Source: Atherinomorus stipes (taxonomy: Eukaryota > Chordata > Actinopteri > Atheriniformes > Atherinidae). Taken from it: a stretch of 64,000 nucleotides of DNA. The position numbers were made by a program, and so were the translations under genes. Position 1 is the first letter of the stretch; each line of letters opens with the position of its first letter. Shown piece by piece: positions 12,501 to 27,500 of the stretch. The stretch spans positions 434,001 through 498,000 of the forward strand of contig JALJCO010001293.1 in assembly GCA_023101725.1 (NCBI GenBank). Direction: 5' to 3'. The notes below the pieces were generated by a model. That model was given only the letters and a program-made list of their open reading frames with translations, did no database searches and had not been told where the DNA came from.

Positions 12501-15500
12501 TCAACCTATAATTAATATATGAAAGCAAAATCCAGCTGTTTTTTATTCTACACGGTGTCGCAGCCGTCTGGTACAAAGAGGGAAACTTAATGATGGTATT
12601 ATGGGCGCCTCCTGTCAGTGGTTTTCATGTAACTGTTTGCACCTGTGTCTAATTTTCTGTCTGTCTCCTCCCTGTTTGGTGGCTGGTGCTCCCTGAGGAG
12701 CTTAAAAACCAGGGGTTGGCCGTCTTCAGATGGGGGCCACCGCCAGCTGCATCTTCATTTTGGTTTGAGTTGGGAGTCTCCAGCAGTCCTGTTTTCTGGT
12801 TAGTCTTTTTGGTTACCTGTGTTTTGGGAGCAGCCCGGATTCGACGGCCCGCTAAAGGGTTGGTCTGTGGTCTGTTCTCTCTTTTGTTTCTTTGGCTCCC
12901 TTCTCTTTATTTCTTTGGTTAATAAATTGTTTTGACCCGTTGCTGTCTGGTTGCGGTCTCTCATTTATGTTGTGGTTCCTTTATGTTGAGCCGGTTTAGG
13001 GACCGTAACAGATGGAATAAATCAATGATTAAAAAAAGATGGGCCGAACTTTGACACTGAACTGATTCTGTCGCGGCATTTTGTGCAGAGGTAGGATGGA
13101 GGCTGTCAGCCTGCTGCGTGCAATGCAACTAAACAAGCTTCTTCAGAGAGAGACGCAGACTCAATGTCAGATTTAAGTTTTGCAGCTGGGGCAGAGGGCT
13201 CCACTTGCCCCGCGGCTCGGAGTGGCCCTTTTTTGCGGTGATCTATCCTCCTGTCCGTTCTAGTATTTTCCAGGAGTGATGACACACAGGACACAGCATG
13301 ATGGCGATGGTGGGACACGCCCAATTGGCTTCACTTTCCCTCTTCAGACGTGACCGGATACTACGTCCGTTTTTTTTTTTTTTACAGTCTTTGGGCTAAG
13401 TTTAATGTTTCTAACAACTGAACCATAACAGAAAGATACTAAAACAGGACAGATTGGGTCGGACGTTTGGGAACCTTTCTGGGTTTTGCCTGTGGAAATG
13501 CAAAAAAAAATATGTAGACGAATCCAGTCTGTCCAGACCTGGACCCACTGGTGAAAATGGGGGCTCAAGAGAACTGGAACCCATTTATAACCAAAAAAAA
13601 CACAACTTTTAAACAGTATATGTCAACATAAAAAATGACCCCCCTCCCCACACACTGCCCATATCTATTGTTGCATTTGCATTTCCAACCACAACTACCT
13701 GAAATCAAGTATAGCTCATAATATAGATTATGTGAAGTCCATGTGATCTTAAAGGAGTGATGACATAGCAGTTAAAAACTAGTTTATGTTGTTGGCATTA
13801 CTGCATATGTAAATACTCCAAAGAAAAAAACGGCATTTTTTACAGCGGAGTATTGTTTTGAAACGCCAGACCTCACTTCCTCAGTAATACAGTTGGGTCC
13901 AGTGATGATATGGAGCTTTACCTGGAGACCACGTTGACTTCATTTTGATTGGCTACACCTTATTTGGCAATGACCTTATTTGGAGAATCTAGGTCAAGCT
14001 ATGGTCGGACTTTGCTAAAGGCTAACTGCTAGCAACATGTGCACTTTAGACAGTGAGCAACGTTTATCAGACAAGACAGCATTTAGAAAATAAATAAACT
14101 TACAGGTAATGACAAGGTTGTGGCCCCCTCCCTCAGTGTTGCTGCAGAAGTTTGCTTTTAAATCCATTTGTTTGAAAATCCAGACCTGACTGCTCAGAAG
14201 TTACTACTAGCTCCATACATGTAACATGCAGCTGAATCAGACAGGGAGGGGGGGGGGGGAGCGGACGGAGCATAGACCGTTAGGAGAAGGGGGGTGGGGC
14301 GCTGTTTACTTGATAGTGTGCTTTATTGGAGCAATTAAATTACGTAGAATGATAGAACTACGTAGAATGATAGCCTGCTGTCTGATTCAACTGTTTCTGA
14401 GCAGAGAGACAAAGCTGACAGACCATAAACAGGAACTTTGATTCTCACTCTGGACATTCACATGGCCTCATCAGTGCACAACAGATCATGTTATACACCC
14501 AAAACCCCAGAAAAGTGAAATTTGATGTCATGGCACCTTTAACCAAAATCTCCTGTCTGTTGGCTTATCTGCCAACCAGCCCCCCCCCCCCCCCATGCCA
14601 ATGTTAAATGCCAATTAAGTTGTCCTCCTAAGAAGCGCAGTGGTGGGCCCAAAAACGATAAACAGACGTTAGCTCCCCGTACCGAGTCGAGCTCCTCCAC
14701 CTTCTTCTTCAGCATGCCGGAGATCATCCTGATGAGGCCCCAGTGTTTCATATCACCTGCTTTCTCGTACAGGTCGGTGAGCAGAGATCTCACCGTGGTG
14801 CCTTTCCCCTGCAGCTGGGTATCCCAGTCCATACCCCTGATGGAGAGACAAACACCAGACAAGCAGGGTTCTGTTCTGATCCGTTTACCAGCTTTCTAAA
14901 TGTTCCCAGTTCCAGTAAAGTTGTTGTATCAAACAAAGTAGAATGACGTAATCAGACATTTAAAAATTTCCTGAAACTATGAGCTCATCTCGTCTCACAC
15001 GAGTCTGTTCTGGTGTTCGCCCTCCCCCCCCCCCCCTAATAAAAATCATAATTTAAAAACTGCATTTTCTGTTTACTTGTGTTTTCTTTGTCTCAGATTT
15101 AAATTTGTTTGATGATCTGAAACATTTATGCGTGACAAACAAAAAAGTAAGAGCGGGAGGGGCAAACATTTTTTCACACAACGGTAAGTGATGCGTGCAA
15201 CCTCATGCAGCCTCTAAATAAGGCATTATCTGCCATAAACTCCTTCATTTCATCAATGTTTTGTTACCAAACATTAGTCGGACCCCTCCCTTCTCTGGAA
15301 AACATCCATACATCTCGCTGCCTCCACAGAGCATCATCAGAGATACCACTCACCCTGCTCACCACCTGTTTGACCTGCTACCCTCTGGGCGACACTACAG
15401 GTCTATCAAATCCAGGACTGATAAACTAAAGAACAGTTTTTTCCACACAGCCATCACCATCTTGAATGCACACATGCACCAGACCCCCATGATGCAATAA

Positions 15501-18500
15501 TCTCATGGACTGCACATGTATGTGCCTGGGTACGTGTATGTATGCATGTATATATGTGCATGTGATTTTATGTGCTATTTTTATCTTTTCTATTTTTTTT
15601 ATCCTTGTTTATTTATTCCAGCACTTTTGTTGTGGCCTTGCAATTTCGTTGTGCAAACAGCATGCCTGTAGTGTATTAATGACATTAAAGATTTCAAATT
15701 TGAATTTGAAAACTAAGAGGTAAAAAGTTATATTTATGCTGAAACACAAATATGCAAATCTGATACACATTGATGTCATAGCAATTAAGATATCAAGTTT
15801 TCGGAACAGGGGGCCTGAGCTTATAAGTGGTTCAGAAAATGTAATCATTCTGAGAAATCGTTTCTGCAAAGTAACGAGGTGTTTGAGGTTTGTTCTGTAA
15901 TAGGGGATTATTCACGCTTACCGGAAGTTCCCGGATTTTGACACTTCCTCTTCCGGGCCATGTTAACGACAGCCGTTCCTGCTTTGTTATATTGTTTAAA
16001 TTGTATAAACTCCAAACATACTCAAGTTTTCATTCTAGACTGAAATGATACTAAGGAAGAAGTGGATCAAAGCGATCGATTCGCCGCGGTGAAGGGCTGA
16101 ACTTTATAATAAAACACACGTTTGTTTGTCGCCGGTGGGGCACAACACCGGCACTTCACAGCATGCTAGCATTAGCCAGCTAACGTTTACTGACGTGCTT
16201 AACTTTGTGCGTCTTAAAACACACAAACATCTGAAAATCGGGTCTGTACCCCCCCGTTTCCAGTGGAACAACTGGGGACTGCCAAGAAAGGAGACGCTTT
16301 CAGATGATTGTGTGTTTTCAGCCGCACAAAATTAGGCACGTCATCAAGCTGGCTAATATTAACCTGTTAACAGTAGTCCGCCAGCTACTACTCTGTTAAA
16401 CTTTGTAAATCGGATAAACGCCAATGCCAAGTTTTCATTCCAGACTGAAGTGATGCTGAGGAAGAAGTGGATCAAAACGACCGATTCGCCGCGGTGAAGG
16501 ACCGAACTTTATAATAAAACGACACACGTTTGTTTGTGGCCGGCAGACTGCGCAGTCGTGTACTCGTGTTAGCAGGTTAGCATTAGCCAGCTCGATAACG
16601 TGCCTAACATTGTGCGGCTGAAAACACACAATCATCTGAAAGCGTCTCCTTTCTTGGCAGTCCCCAGTTGTTCCACTGGAAACGGGGAGGTACAGACCCG
16701 ATTTTCAGATGTTTGTGTTTTAAGACGCACAATGTTAAGCACGTCAGTAAACGTTAGCTGGCTAATGCTAGCATGCTGTGAAGTGCCGGTGTCGTGCCCC
16801 ACCGGCGACAAACAAATGTGTGTTTTATTATAAAGTTCGGCCCTTCACCGCGGCAAATCGATCGCTTTGATCCACTTCTTCCTTAGTATCATTTCAGTCT
16901 AGAATGAAAACTTGAGTATGTTTGGAGTTTATCCGATTTAAACAGTATAACAGAGCAGGAACGGCTGTCGTTAACATCGCCCAGAAGAGGAAGTGCCAAA
17001 ATCCGGGAACTTCCGGTAAGCGTGATAATCCCCTATAATGCCTTATTTAGAGGCTGCATGAGGTTGCCGCATCGCTTACTTAATATTGGACATACGCTGA
17101 TCTGGAGTGGATCTAAATATCTCCTGAAAGAATTCAAGTTACACCAAAACTGTCTGGGAGAGTAAATGAACGCATTTCATGCTAGAAAACAGGTCCAGGT
17201 TGAAAAAAAACGAACTTCCCCTTTAAATGACAACTTTCGGACGTGTGTCTCACTTGTCTTTAAAGAGGATGTAGAGTATGTCCGCCTGGTCCTGGAGGTT
17301 TTTCGTGTCTTTTAGCAGCTGGACCAAAGCGCTGTAGTCGATGGCGCCGCTGGCATCTCTGGGGATGCCGCTCTCGACTGTGATCTGCACTACTGGACCC
17401 TGGAGACGACCAAGATGGAGACAGACAGCAGGAGCTGAAAGGTTTAATCACTGTGAAGCGTATGCAAACATTTACGGTTAGAGTGGAAGAGAAAAAGAGG
17501 TCTTAATAACCTTAGTTTCCTCATGGACAGAGTTTTCTGGGAAATTCAGGTTGAGTGACGGCTGACAAGAACGAAACAGCTTGTTTGGGAGGTACATGTT
17601 GACGTCTGGACAGAAAGATCCAATCATCCTCTCAGAAACCAGAAGCATGTTTTACAGTTTACATGGAAGTTCTGGTCAAATCTGAGCGATTCAGTGGAGA
17701 CGACTCTCAGATGACTGTGTCACTCACTCTGGATGTTGAGCTCCTGGGCCTTGTTCATCAGAGAAACCATCTCCTTGGTTTTGGTGGCGACGGCCTTGAA
17801 CCTGCTCAGACCTGCCAGCTGGCGTTTGGGCTTCTTCGGAGCAGACTGGGCCAACAGGTGGTCCAGGTACTGAGCAAGGTCGTCGGCTTCTGGAGGAGGA
17901 GGAGGCATGAAGGACGAAATGAAGAGGATGAAGGATGAAACACAAGCAATTAAAAAAAAAAAAAAAAGGTCTAACATTTTTTTTTTTTCCTATTTTTGTT
18001 TACTTTAATAACTGCAACGTTAAAACTTAATCAGAATTTTCTCAATTTATGAAAGTAATCTAAAGATTTGAGTACATATGTTATTTTGTATTATTCATTA
18101 AAAGGTAACGTGCAGTTTTTAAAGGTTAGTTCAACCAAATCTGACAAGAACATAATCACGGAACAACCCACTAAACCGTCACAACGTATAAACACAACTT
18201 CACATAGATTTCACATCTACAGTCCTCAAAATTATTCATACCCTCCAATTAAAGAAAGGGTTAAATTCACAATAGTAATTCAAATAATCGAAAACTAAAG
18301 AAACTAATAATAAATTAAAATTTACAAAATTATATTTTAGTGAAGTAAAATATTGCTTTTAAATTGTGGTTTAAAATAATAATTTAAAAAACAACCAAAC
18401 AAAACAGGTGAACATTAGAGAAAACACCTGATTGCAGTGATTGCCTCAAAGTGTTGCTCAACAAAATTTTAGCTTTGAAGCCCTGTCATGCTTGTTTACT

Positions 18501-21500
18501 TGTTTTATATTTTGTGTGTTTGTTTTTAACATTTCTTTCAAACTACAATTAAAAATCAATGTCATGATTTTCATTGAATTTTTATTTATCATTACTTTTG
18601 TCAATTTTAACTTCTTTAATTGGAGGGTATGAATAATTTTGCGGACGACTGTACAATATATATACGTATTTATTCTGTAATCACGGTTTTTATTCTCTGA
18701 AGTGCTGACATACATACATATACAGTACTCACAGCACATTTATTAGCTAAACTTGTTCTAACTGCTTTTCACACAGATATCACATGACAGAAACTCGTAG
18801 TATTCAGTCATGTAGACACGATCAGGACAATCTGCTGATGTTCAGAATGAGGAAGAAAGGCGACTGTTGGAGCGAGTATTTCAGAAGCTGCTGATCTACT
18901 GGGATTTTCACAAACAACTATTGTTACTGGTTCCAACCAAGTTATGCAGAATATCATCTCTGAACACCTCCAACCTTGAAGCAGATGGGCAGCAGAAAAT
19001 GACACCGGTGCCACTCCTGTCAGCTAAGAACAGGAAACTGAGGCTAAAATTCACACCGACTCAGAACTGGACAATAGAAGATGGAGAAACGTTGCTGGTC
19101 TGATGAGTCTCAGCTCACATTCCCATGGTAGGGTCAGAATTTGGTGCAAACATGAAAACATGGAGCCATCCTGTTTGTATTAACAATTCAGGCTGCTGGT
19201 GATGTAATTATGTTGAGGATATTTTTATTGGCCCACTTTGGGCCCCTTAGTTTCGGTTTAACCACCACAGCCGGCCTGAGTATTATTGCTTCCACAATAA
19301 TGCACCATGTCACAAAGCTCAAGTAGAGATGCACCAATCTGATACCCAGATCGGATATCTGCTCCGATATTGACTACCGTATTTCCTGGACTATAAGTCT
19401 CTCCGGAGTACAAGTCGCATCAGTCAATGAATGCGTCATGAAGAGAAAAAAACCATGCAAGTCGCACTGGACTATACGTCATATTTATTTATTTAAAATG
19501 GGGCAATTTTCGGATTTTTCATATCCTATTTTTTACTGCTAGAATTCCCCAATCACTTCAGTTCCACAGTGAATGCCTGTAAATGATGATAAACATCATA
19601 AATAAGAAGGATAAACATGTTTTTTGAGGATTTGTTACCCTGTACAGACAGTACAGCTAATGAATGTGCAGCAACTGTGTGATGTCATCAGGCTGATACG
19701 GAGCAAAATCTCCGAGGATGATAATCTATGACACCAAGAATTATGAGAGGGACCCAACTGCAGTCACGAGACGTCGCCATATATCCAATCCACACCGGAA
19801 GTCCCAATCGGAAGTTTGTTCTTCATGTAACTTACTAAAATTGAACCCTACCCCTGACCCTTCTCCTAACCCTAACCACCCGACTACACCGAACGCATCA
19901 GTTTGCAAGCCGCAGATAGATACTCTTAGTGGTGTTTAACTAACTTCCGCTGGAAACTTCCTGTATGGATTGGAAATATGGCGGCGTCCTTATCGGCTAT
20001 TGTAACTGCAGTTAGGTACTCTTGAGAATTATGGCAGATCTGAAGGCAAAAGGGGTCCAACCCTGTATGCAGTGGCCCTGATAAAGTGGTCGGTGAACAT
20101 ATGTTTTCTGCAGTTTTTCAAACTCCATGTTTGTTGCTCTTGTGCTTAAAGGTACAGTATGTAAAAAAAATCAAAGGCCAGTGGCAGAAAAATGTGATGT
20201 ATAATTCAAAACTGTATTTCTATTGATGTGTAATCGCTGCACTGGAATAACTGGTATATGTTTATTTTCTTTGAATGAGTCATTTATATTTACTTGTATG
20301 AAGTACACATATGGGGGCTGCCATATTTGTTCCACCATTTTTACTACAGTGTCCCTGAATGGACAAAACAATGTGTGTAAAGTGAGAACCCTGAGAACTT
20401 TAAAACTGCTGTACCAGCTTTGTTTAATGGGAGTTAGAGACTGTTTGGGATCAGTAATAGTTACCCAAAGCTACACCTGAGACCACTGATCCACTCACAC
20501 ATGAAAACATCTTTATGTCTGGGAGAATTTTGGACACTAACGGCCACCGTACATTCACAACAGTGCTGGAATATGAAGTCATTTAAAAAAAAGAAAACAT
20601 CTTTTCTGTCTAATACCCATCTTTACCACTAGATGTCAGTAATTCTTGCATACTGTACCTTTAAGTTCTCTCACGTTTGAAAGCTAAACCATTTCACCAC
20701 TCCTCCTTAAAGCACGTGAGATGAATCCAGGCTCTGAGCATCATCTCTAAGCTTCCCTTTACTACCAGAAATTACATTCTTCATCAGTGTTTTTGTCCAC
20801 AGACACCTCAATCACAGTCACTGTGTATGAACCGTCAGAAGTGACGCTCACATCATCATCTCATCAGTCCAATCAAAGCAATTAAAACAAGATGCATTTA
20901 AGAGCAGATTGCAGTTATCAGGCAATTTTCCTTTAAACATGCTCATATATTAGGTTTAGCACATCGTGCACTGAACATATGCAACACAACCGTGATCCAT
21001 TCATGCTTTCATCATTCGTCTGTTTCAGTCCATCTGTCAGTAAAACGCAAAACAAGCAAAGTTAAATTCCTCACCTGTGTTTTAATGTCCCATACAAACA
21101 AAACTGGCATGCAGATTTATTTCCTATTCACGGATTGATGGCAAAATTACCCCACATGGAGTCCAAACGCACAGAAAGGAAAAAACTGAGCAGCAGGAAG
21201 GTCAGTGATGAATGTCAGAATGAAACAGGAAGTGGTGATTAATGGAAATCTGCAACAGGTTACCTTGTTTCACAACGTTTCTCCTGAGGTTACAGATTAT
21301 TCATGCTAGGTATTTGTTGTTTTAGGGGTTTCTAAATGGGGTTAGCTTTTTTATATTGGTTAATAATGACATATACAGAAATAAATAATGTGAACGAATG
21401 TCAATATGAAAAGAAAGAGACTAATTAATACTTTAATATTTGTGTTTAGTGAATTCTGTACAATTCTGCAACATCTAAGTCATTGTTGGAAAGAACATAA

Positions 21501-24500
21501 AGGCAAGAAGAGACATTTTCCTGTATGTTCCCCTCATTATACACAACAATCAATGATGATATCTGTATTTAAAGTGCAGACTACCAGGAATGGTCAGACC
21601 AACCATGAAAAATAAAAGCAACAAAGCCTCCTGGTGGCTTTAACTTCTTATCGTATTAAATCCATTTTTCCACAGCTGGTGTCACCATTCCTCTCCATCA
21701 TCAATCCATCCTTTTTTTCTTACCATCATCACAACGTAACTCATGCACGTATCCATCGCCGTCACCCTCATCATCATCATCATACTCGTCGCCGTGGCGG
21801 CCCATGCTGCCAGAACCCTTACCGTCCAGGAAGCTGAGGTGAGCGCAGCAGGAGGTGGTCAGGAACTCTGACAGCTTCCCGGTCTGGATCCTGCAGAGGA
21901 CGGAGGAAGAAACGTAAAGCAAACCAGACAAGGCAACGATGCACCAGACTGAGGGGGGGGGACATCATAGATGGAGGCTTAAAATAGATTTCCTGTTTTA
22001 AAAATGTTTCTCAGGATCAATTTTAAGCCTCATCTGAGAATCAGAGGTTTCTGTGTCCTGCACACAAACCAGCAGCTGCTTAAAGGTGCCATGACACCAA
22101 ATTTCACTTTTCTGGGGTTTTGGGTGTATAATATGATCTGTTGTGCACTGATGAGGCCATGTGAATGTCCAGAGTGAGAATCAAAGTTCCTGTTTATGGT
22201 CTGTCAGCTTTGTCTCTCTGCTCAGAAACAGTTGAATCAGACAGCAGGCTATCATTCTACGTAGTTCTATCATTCTACGTAATTTAATTGCTCCAATAAG
22301 AGCACACTATCAAGTAAACAGCGCCCCCCCCCCCCCCCTCTCCTAACGGTTTATGCACCGTCCGTTCCCCCCTCCCCTCCCTGTCTGATTCAGCTGCATG
22401 TATGGAGCTAGTAGTAACTTCTCTGCAGTCAGGTCTGGATTTTCAAACAAATGGATTTAAAAAAAAACTTCTGCAGCAACACTGAGGGAGGGGGCCACAA
22501 CCTTGTCATTACCTGTAAGTTTATTTATTTTCTAAATGCTGTCTTGTCTGATAAACGTAGCTCACTATCTGAACTGCCCATGTTGCTAGCAGTTACCCTT
22601 TAGCAAACTCCGACCGCAGCTTGACCTAGATTTTTTGACCGTTTTTTTCTTTGGAGTATTTACATATGCAGTAATGCCAACAACATAAACTAGTTTTTAA
22701 CTGTTATGTCATCACTCCTTTAATGGAACAGGAAAACCAGAAAACTACGCTCGGGATGTCCGATATTATCGGCAGACATTGGCATTAAAATGTGATGTCG
22801 GAAAATATCAACATTGGTTTTATCAGATTGATATTTCTACGAATGAAATCTTGCGAGATCTTATTCCATCAACAGCGGCCCAGCATGTAAAAAAAGTCCC
22901 TGTTATCCTGGAAGAACTTCATTTCCCAGCATTCCTTTCAGAGTCATGTGACTCAGGTGCAGCTGCTGCTGCTACAGACTGACTTGCTTTGAAGCTGCTT
23001 ATAATATGTCTGGTTTTAAGTTGTTTGTTTAAGTTACCAAGTTGTCAGAAACATTAGAATTAGCCACATGTTGGCTAATACCTGCTAGTATCTGATATCT
23101 GGCAGCCAGATGTCCAAAATGAACTCCTCTGGCTGAGTTATGGATATTTTGGGATCTTTGCACTCAGAGCAGAATATAGCTGTATCTCTCACAATATGAG
23201 AGAAACAACCTCACAGTTCTCTGCAAACATTGGTATCGGAATTTACTGTATTAGTCGGACAATATTGGCATATTGGATATCTGTAAAAAGGCCTATATCG
23301 AACATCCCTACCAAGAACTTGTTCTTTAGCTTTCCACCACCTAAACATCGGCCCCTGGCTTTCAAAACCAACTCTTTGCTGGACCAGAGTGAAGAACTGG
23401 GTCACGTAGCTTGTGCTGGCTGGGCACCGGGTGGAGCAGCACCGAGCCTCACGGCCAAATGGGCTCAATAGTCACTTGTCATGTCCACAAAAAGTAAATA
23501 AAAGTTTGTATTCTTACCTACGACCTGACAACACCAGCAAAAATATATAATCCACGACATATTTACCCGCAAAACACGGGTAAAACGTCCCGCTGCAGGA
23601 GACACAAGACTCTGCTTTGAGCAGCTGCAGAGGGACATGAGCTGCTGCTACTAACGTAGCAAAGTAGCATCAACAAGCTAGTAAAGGGTTAGAAATATAT
23701 TCAGGGATCAAAACAGAGGAAAGACAGGAAGAGACGACGTCTGTGTGCTGTGGGGTGAAGGGGAAGCTACGACCTTTACAACAGTGAAAGGAGACCAGTA
23801 GGGGGAGCCCAAAGCTGAAGTTACTGAGTTCTGCTTCAAGAGTTGGACAATATTGGATATTGGTTAAAAAAAAAGAAAAAAGAAAGAAAAAAAGCCAATA
23901 TCGAACATCCCCAATTTTTAACAAATACAGTGTTGGTCCTGGGTACTAAACCCAGATGCAAAATCTTCAGTAAATAAGCATTTAAAGCCACTTTCACCTT
24001 GCTCCTCCATAATATCCATCCTGCAACTTCTTCAGAGTGGCCAACACAGCAGGATCCAGGTTTGTGCGATCCTCAGCTGGAGCACAAAAACAGTCCACAA
24101 ACAAACACGTAAACAACATACAACAACTTAAACAACAGACCAAACGTGTTTGATACTCAGAGGACACGCAGAAGCTGCAGAACTGTGTTCAACTCACTCA
24201 GCATGGATTGTGAAATGGGGAAAGTGACCGTCGGTCGCCCAGTTATCCTCCATCTGGACGACAGGTAGGCGATTTCCGTCCTCAGCATCTCCACAATCAT
24301 CTTGTTGTCCAACGCCATGTAGAACTGCTGGTGGTCGATGAACTGGGAGGTGAAAGGAGGAAAACGAGGTGAAGATCAGAAAACGCAAAGGTGTTTGTGG
24401 TCACAGATTGTGAGTTCAACTCAATTTCAGATTGAGTACAAAGCTTTGGGATATTGGCTAGATTAGATAGATTAGAAAGATAGATAGATATTAGCTTTGG

Positions 24501-27500
24501 GAGTCGTTTTAAAAGAGCAGCTCCAGAAATGCCAGTTCTGTGCGGATGACATGTTGACATAATTAACAAATACAGCAGAGTCCCCTGAACTCATCCTCAT
24601 GTAAAAATGGCCTAAACAATTTACAGTAAATGAAAAACAAAATTCCACAAAGGGAAATTTTTGATTATGATGTTATCAAAATATCAAAAGCAAATTATAA
24701 AATAAATGAACACAAACAGAAATATGTACAGGCAAATTTAATTTTGTATACACATATACATACACACACATATAGACACGATCTATTTTAGTAGGAAATC
24801 TCGCAAGATATCATCGTTTTGTTACGAAATCTCATGAGATTTCATGAAATACCGCAAGATTCTGTAACAGAACGATGAAATCTCGTGGTATTTTGTGAAA
24901 TCACATGAGATGTCGTAACAAAACAATGATACCTCACAAGATTTCATTAGTAAAATAGATTGATACTGCGTTTTTAAATATAGATATGGTATCGGCATAT
25001 GAAAATACCGCGATATCTTAGTGTATCAATTATATTTTTTCCACCCCTATTATCTAAACTATCTGGAAGACGATCCTCCCCAAGACTTTTGCAAAGAAAT
25101 CATAAAAAAACAGCCAACTATCTTGAATTACTTTAAAAAACATTTCAAATCAGTGTTTTGTCAGTTCCAACACTGCAGAGGAGCGATACCTTTAAGCTAA
25201 ACATTTTTCAATACAGGTGTTTGATATGAAATGAAACTTTCAGACAAATTAGGGTAAAAATACTGGTGTAAATCGCATATCGTCAGCTAATATAAATATA
25301 TTGTGATATGATATTTGGTCAGTATCGCCCAGTCCAAAGTTGAAATTGATTAAAGTAAATAAAAATTGACAAAATCATGACATTGATTTTGAATTGTGGT
25401 TCAATAGAAATATAAAAAACAAACAAACAAACAAAAATAGAACAAATATACAAACATGATAGGGCTCCTGAGCTAAAACTTTGTTGAGCAACCCTTTGAG
25501 GCAATCACTGCAATCAAGTGTTTTCTGTAATGTCCAATCAGACGTCTGCACCTGCTGAGAGGTATTTTACTCCATTGGCTGGGGCAGTAGTTTTGTTTGT
25601 TTGCTTGCTTTTTTTAAAACCATTTTTTTAAACAAAAAACAATATTTTACTTAACTAAAATCATATTTTTGTAAACATTTTATTTACTATTATATTTTTC
25701 AGTTTGAATCATTGTTGCCAACTTGGACTTTGTCGCTATATTTAGCGACTTTTCAGACCCTCTGGCGACTTATTTTCAAAAAAGCAACTAGCGACAAATC
25801 TAGCGACTTTTCCTGGTGATCATGGAGACAGGTAAAGTTTATATCGCTCCACCCGTTTATCAGGGGCGGCCTCCGGCAGCCCCCCCCCTCCCCTTTTCTG
25901 GACTTACTTACTACTTCTCGTTTCTTTTGTGGAAAAGCCCCTTGAGAAAAATGTGCGACACCCTCTCACTATATTTTTATGAGTGGGGGGAAAATGGTCT
26001 TTGACAAGATAAAGGGATGTTAAGTTTAACATTGAAAATAAATCTATGTAAAAGGAAAATGAGGAAAAGGGGGGGGGGGATGAGAGAGGGGGGGGATGGC
26101 GGGGTGGGGAAAGAAAGCTTCTGGGGCACGTGTTGTTTGAATTACTATTGTGAATTTAGCCTTTTCTTTAATGGGAGCGTATGTAAACTGTCAAGCACAA
26201 GGAATATAAAAAACTACTATAATTACAGCATGTATGTATAAGAACAAATCAATCAATATAACTGCATCATTTCTTTATTATTCGTTTTATTTTTCATTGT
26301 AGTATTTGTGGTAGGAAAGCAAACTATTAGAAACTGTACGTATTATTTGGAAAAGTAGTATCATGTAACTCCAGCCAACAATTTGTTAAATTTATATGAT
26401 TTAACTGTCAGGTTGGAAAAAACAACGGCAGCTTTCAGCAGCAGCTCCTCTGGGTGGGTTTCTGGACGTAGACAGCAGATACTGACTCTGTTTCTCACCA
26501 ACCTGAGGTGTGAATGAGAAGATGGTGTTCCTGATGATGTAGAACTTGGAGGTTCCCAGCACTCCTATCCTCCTGTAGGGTCGTCCTGTCAGACCCAGCC
26601 TCGGGTTACGGCCTGAAGCAGGAGAGAACGGAGGTGTGAAAAGTTCAACACTTCATTCAGATATTACATTTGCTACTTTGGAAAAGTTTTAGCTGAAGGG
26701 GACAACATCGTGCTTTTATCCTTTTTTGGATGCGACTCATATCTAATGAGTTTTTTAAAAAATTTGTTAATAAAACATATTAAACAGCTGCACAAGCAAC
26801 ACTTTTACCCCTCTGTGGTATATTTTCTTTATTTGCTAGCCAAGCTGCTAATAATGAGATTAAAGCCGACCAATGCAGCTTTCTACAGATATTTATCAGC
26901 AGTCTGTCATATTCCGTATTTCAGCATATCTTTTAAATGATTTGAATATCATCACATTCTGTCATTATGGATGAGCCTGGATGAGCTACAGCGAGGAGCC
27001 CACCCTGAGATGATAAAACCATCCCGAGTTTGTACCGAGTCTGGCGTAGATGTGGCTCAGGACTCTGGAGGGCTGCACGTGGATGGGATGGATATCAGCC
27101 ACCGTCTCCACTTCTATGCCGTTCTTTAACAGCAGCTCCTTTATCTCATCCGTCTCAGCCAAAATCGACACTGAAGGAAGAGAGAATAATGTCTTAATAC
27201 AGCAAGTACAACAATTTCACCACTTACCCTCTGCAGGGAACTCACCCTGAACAACCACGTCAGGTTTGGGGATGGTGGAGAAACGTCGGTTAAGAGGGTC
27301 AATCTCTCCAGGGGCGAGAAAGCCCTGAAAAGACAAATTAATCAATGAGAAAGTCCCAAAATGACCAAATATTCAGTTTAACATTCAGAGTCCAAACTTC
27401 ATCTGTATGAAATCTGTATATTTACAATTACAGAATCAGACTCAGGGTTTCATGTTTGGCGTCCCTAATGACGGCTAATTCAGCATCCGTCTTGCGTCCT

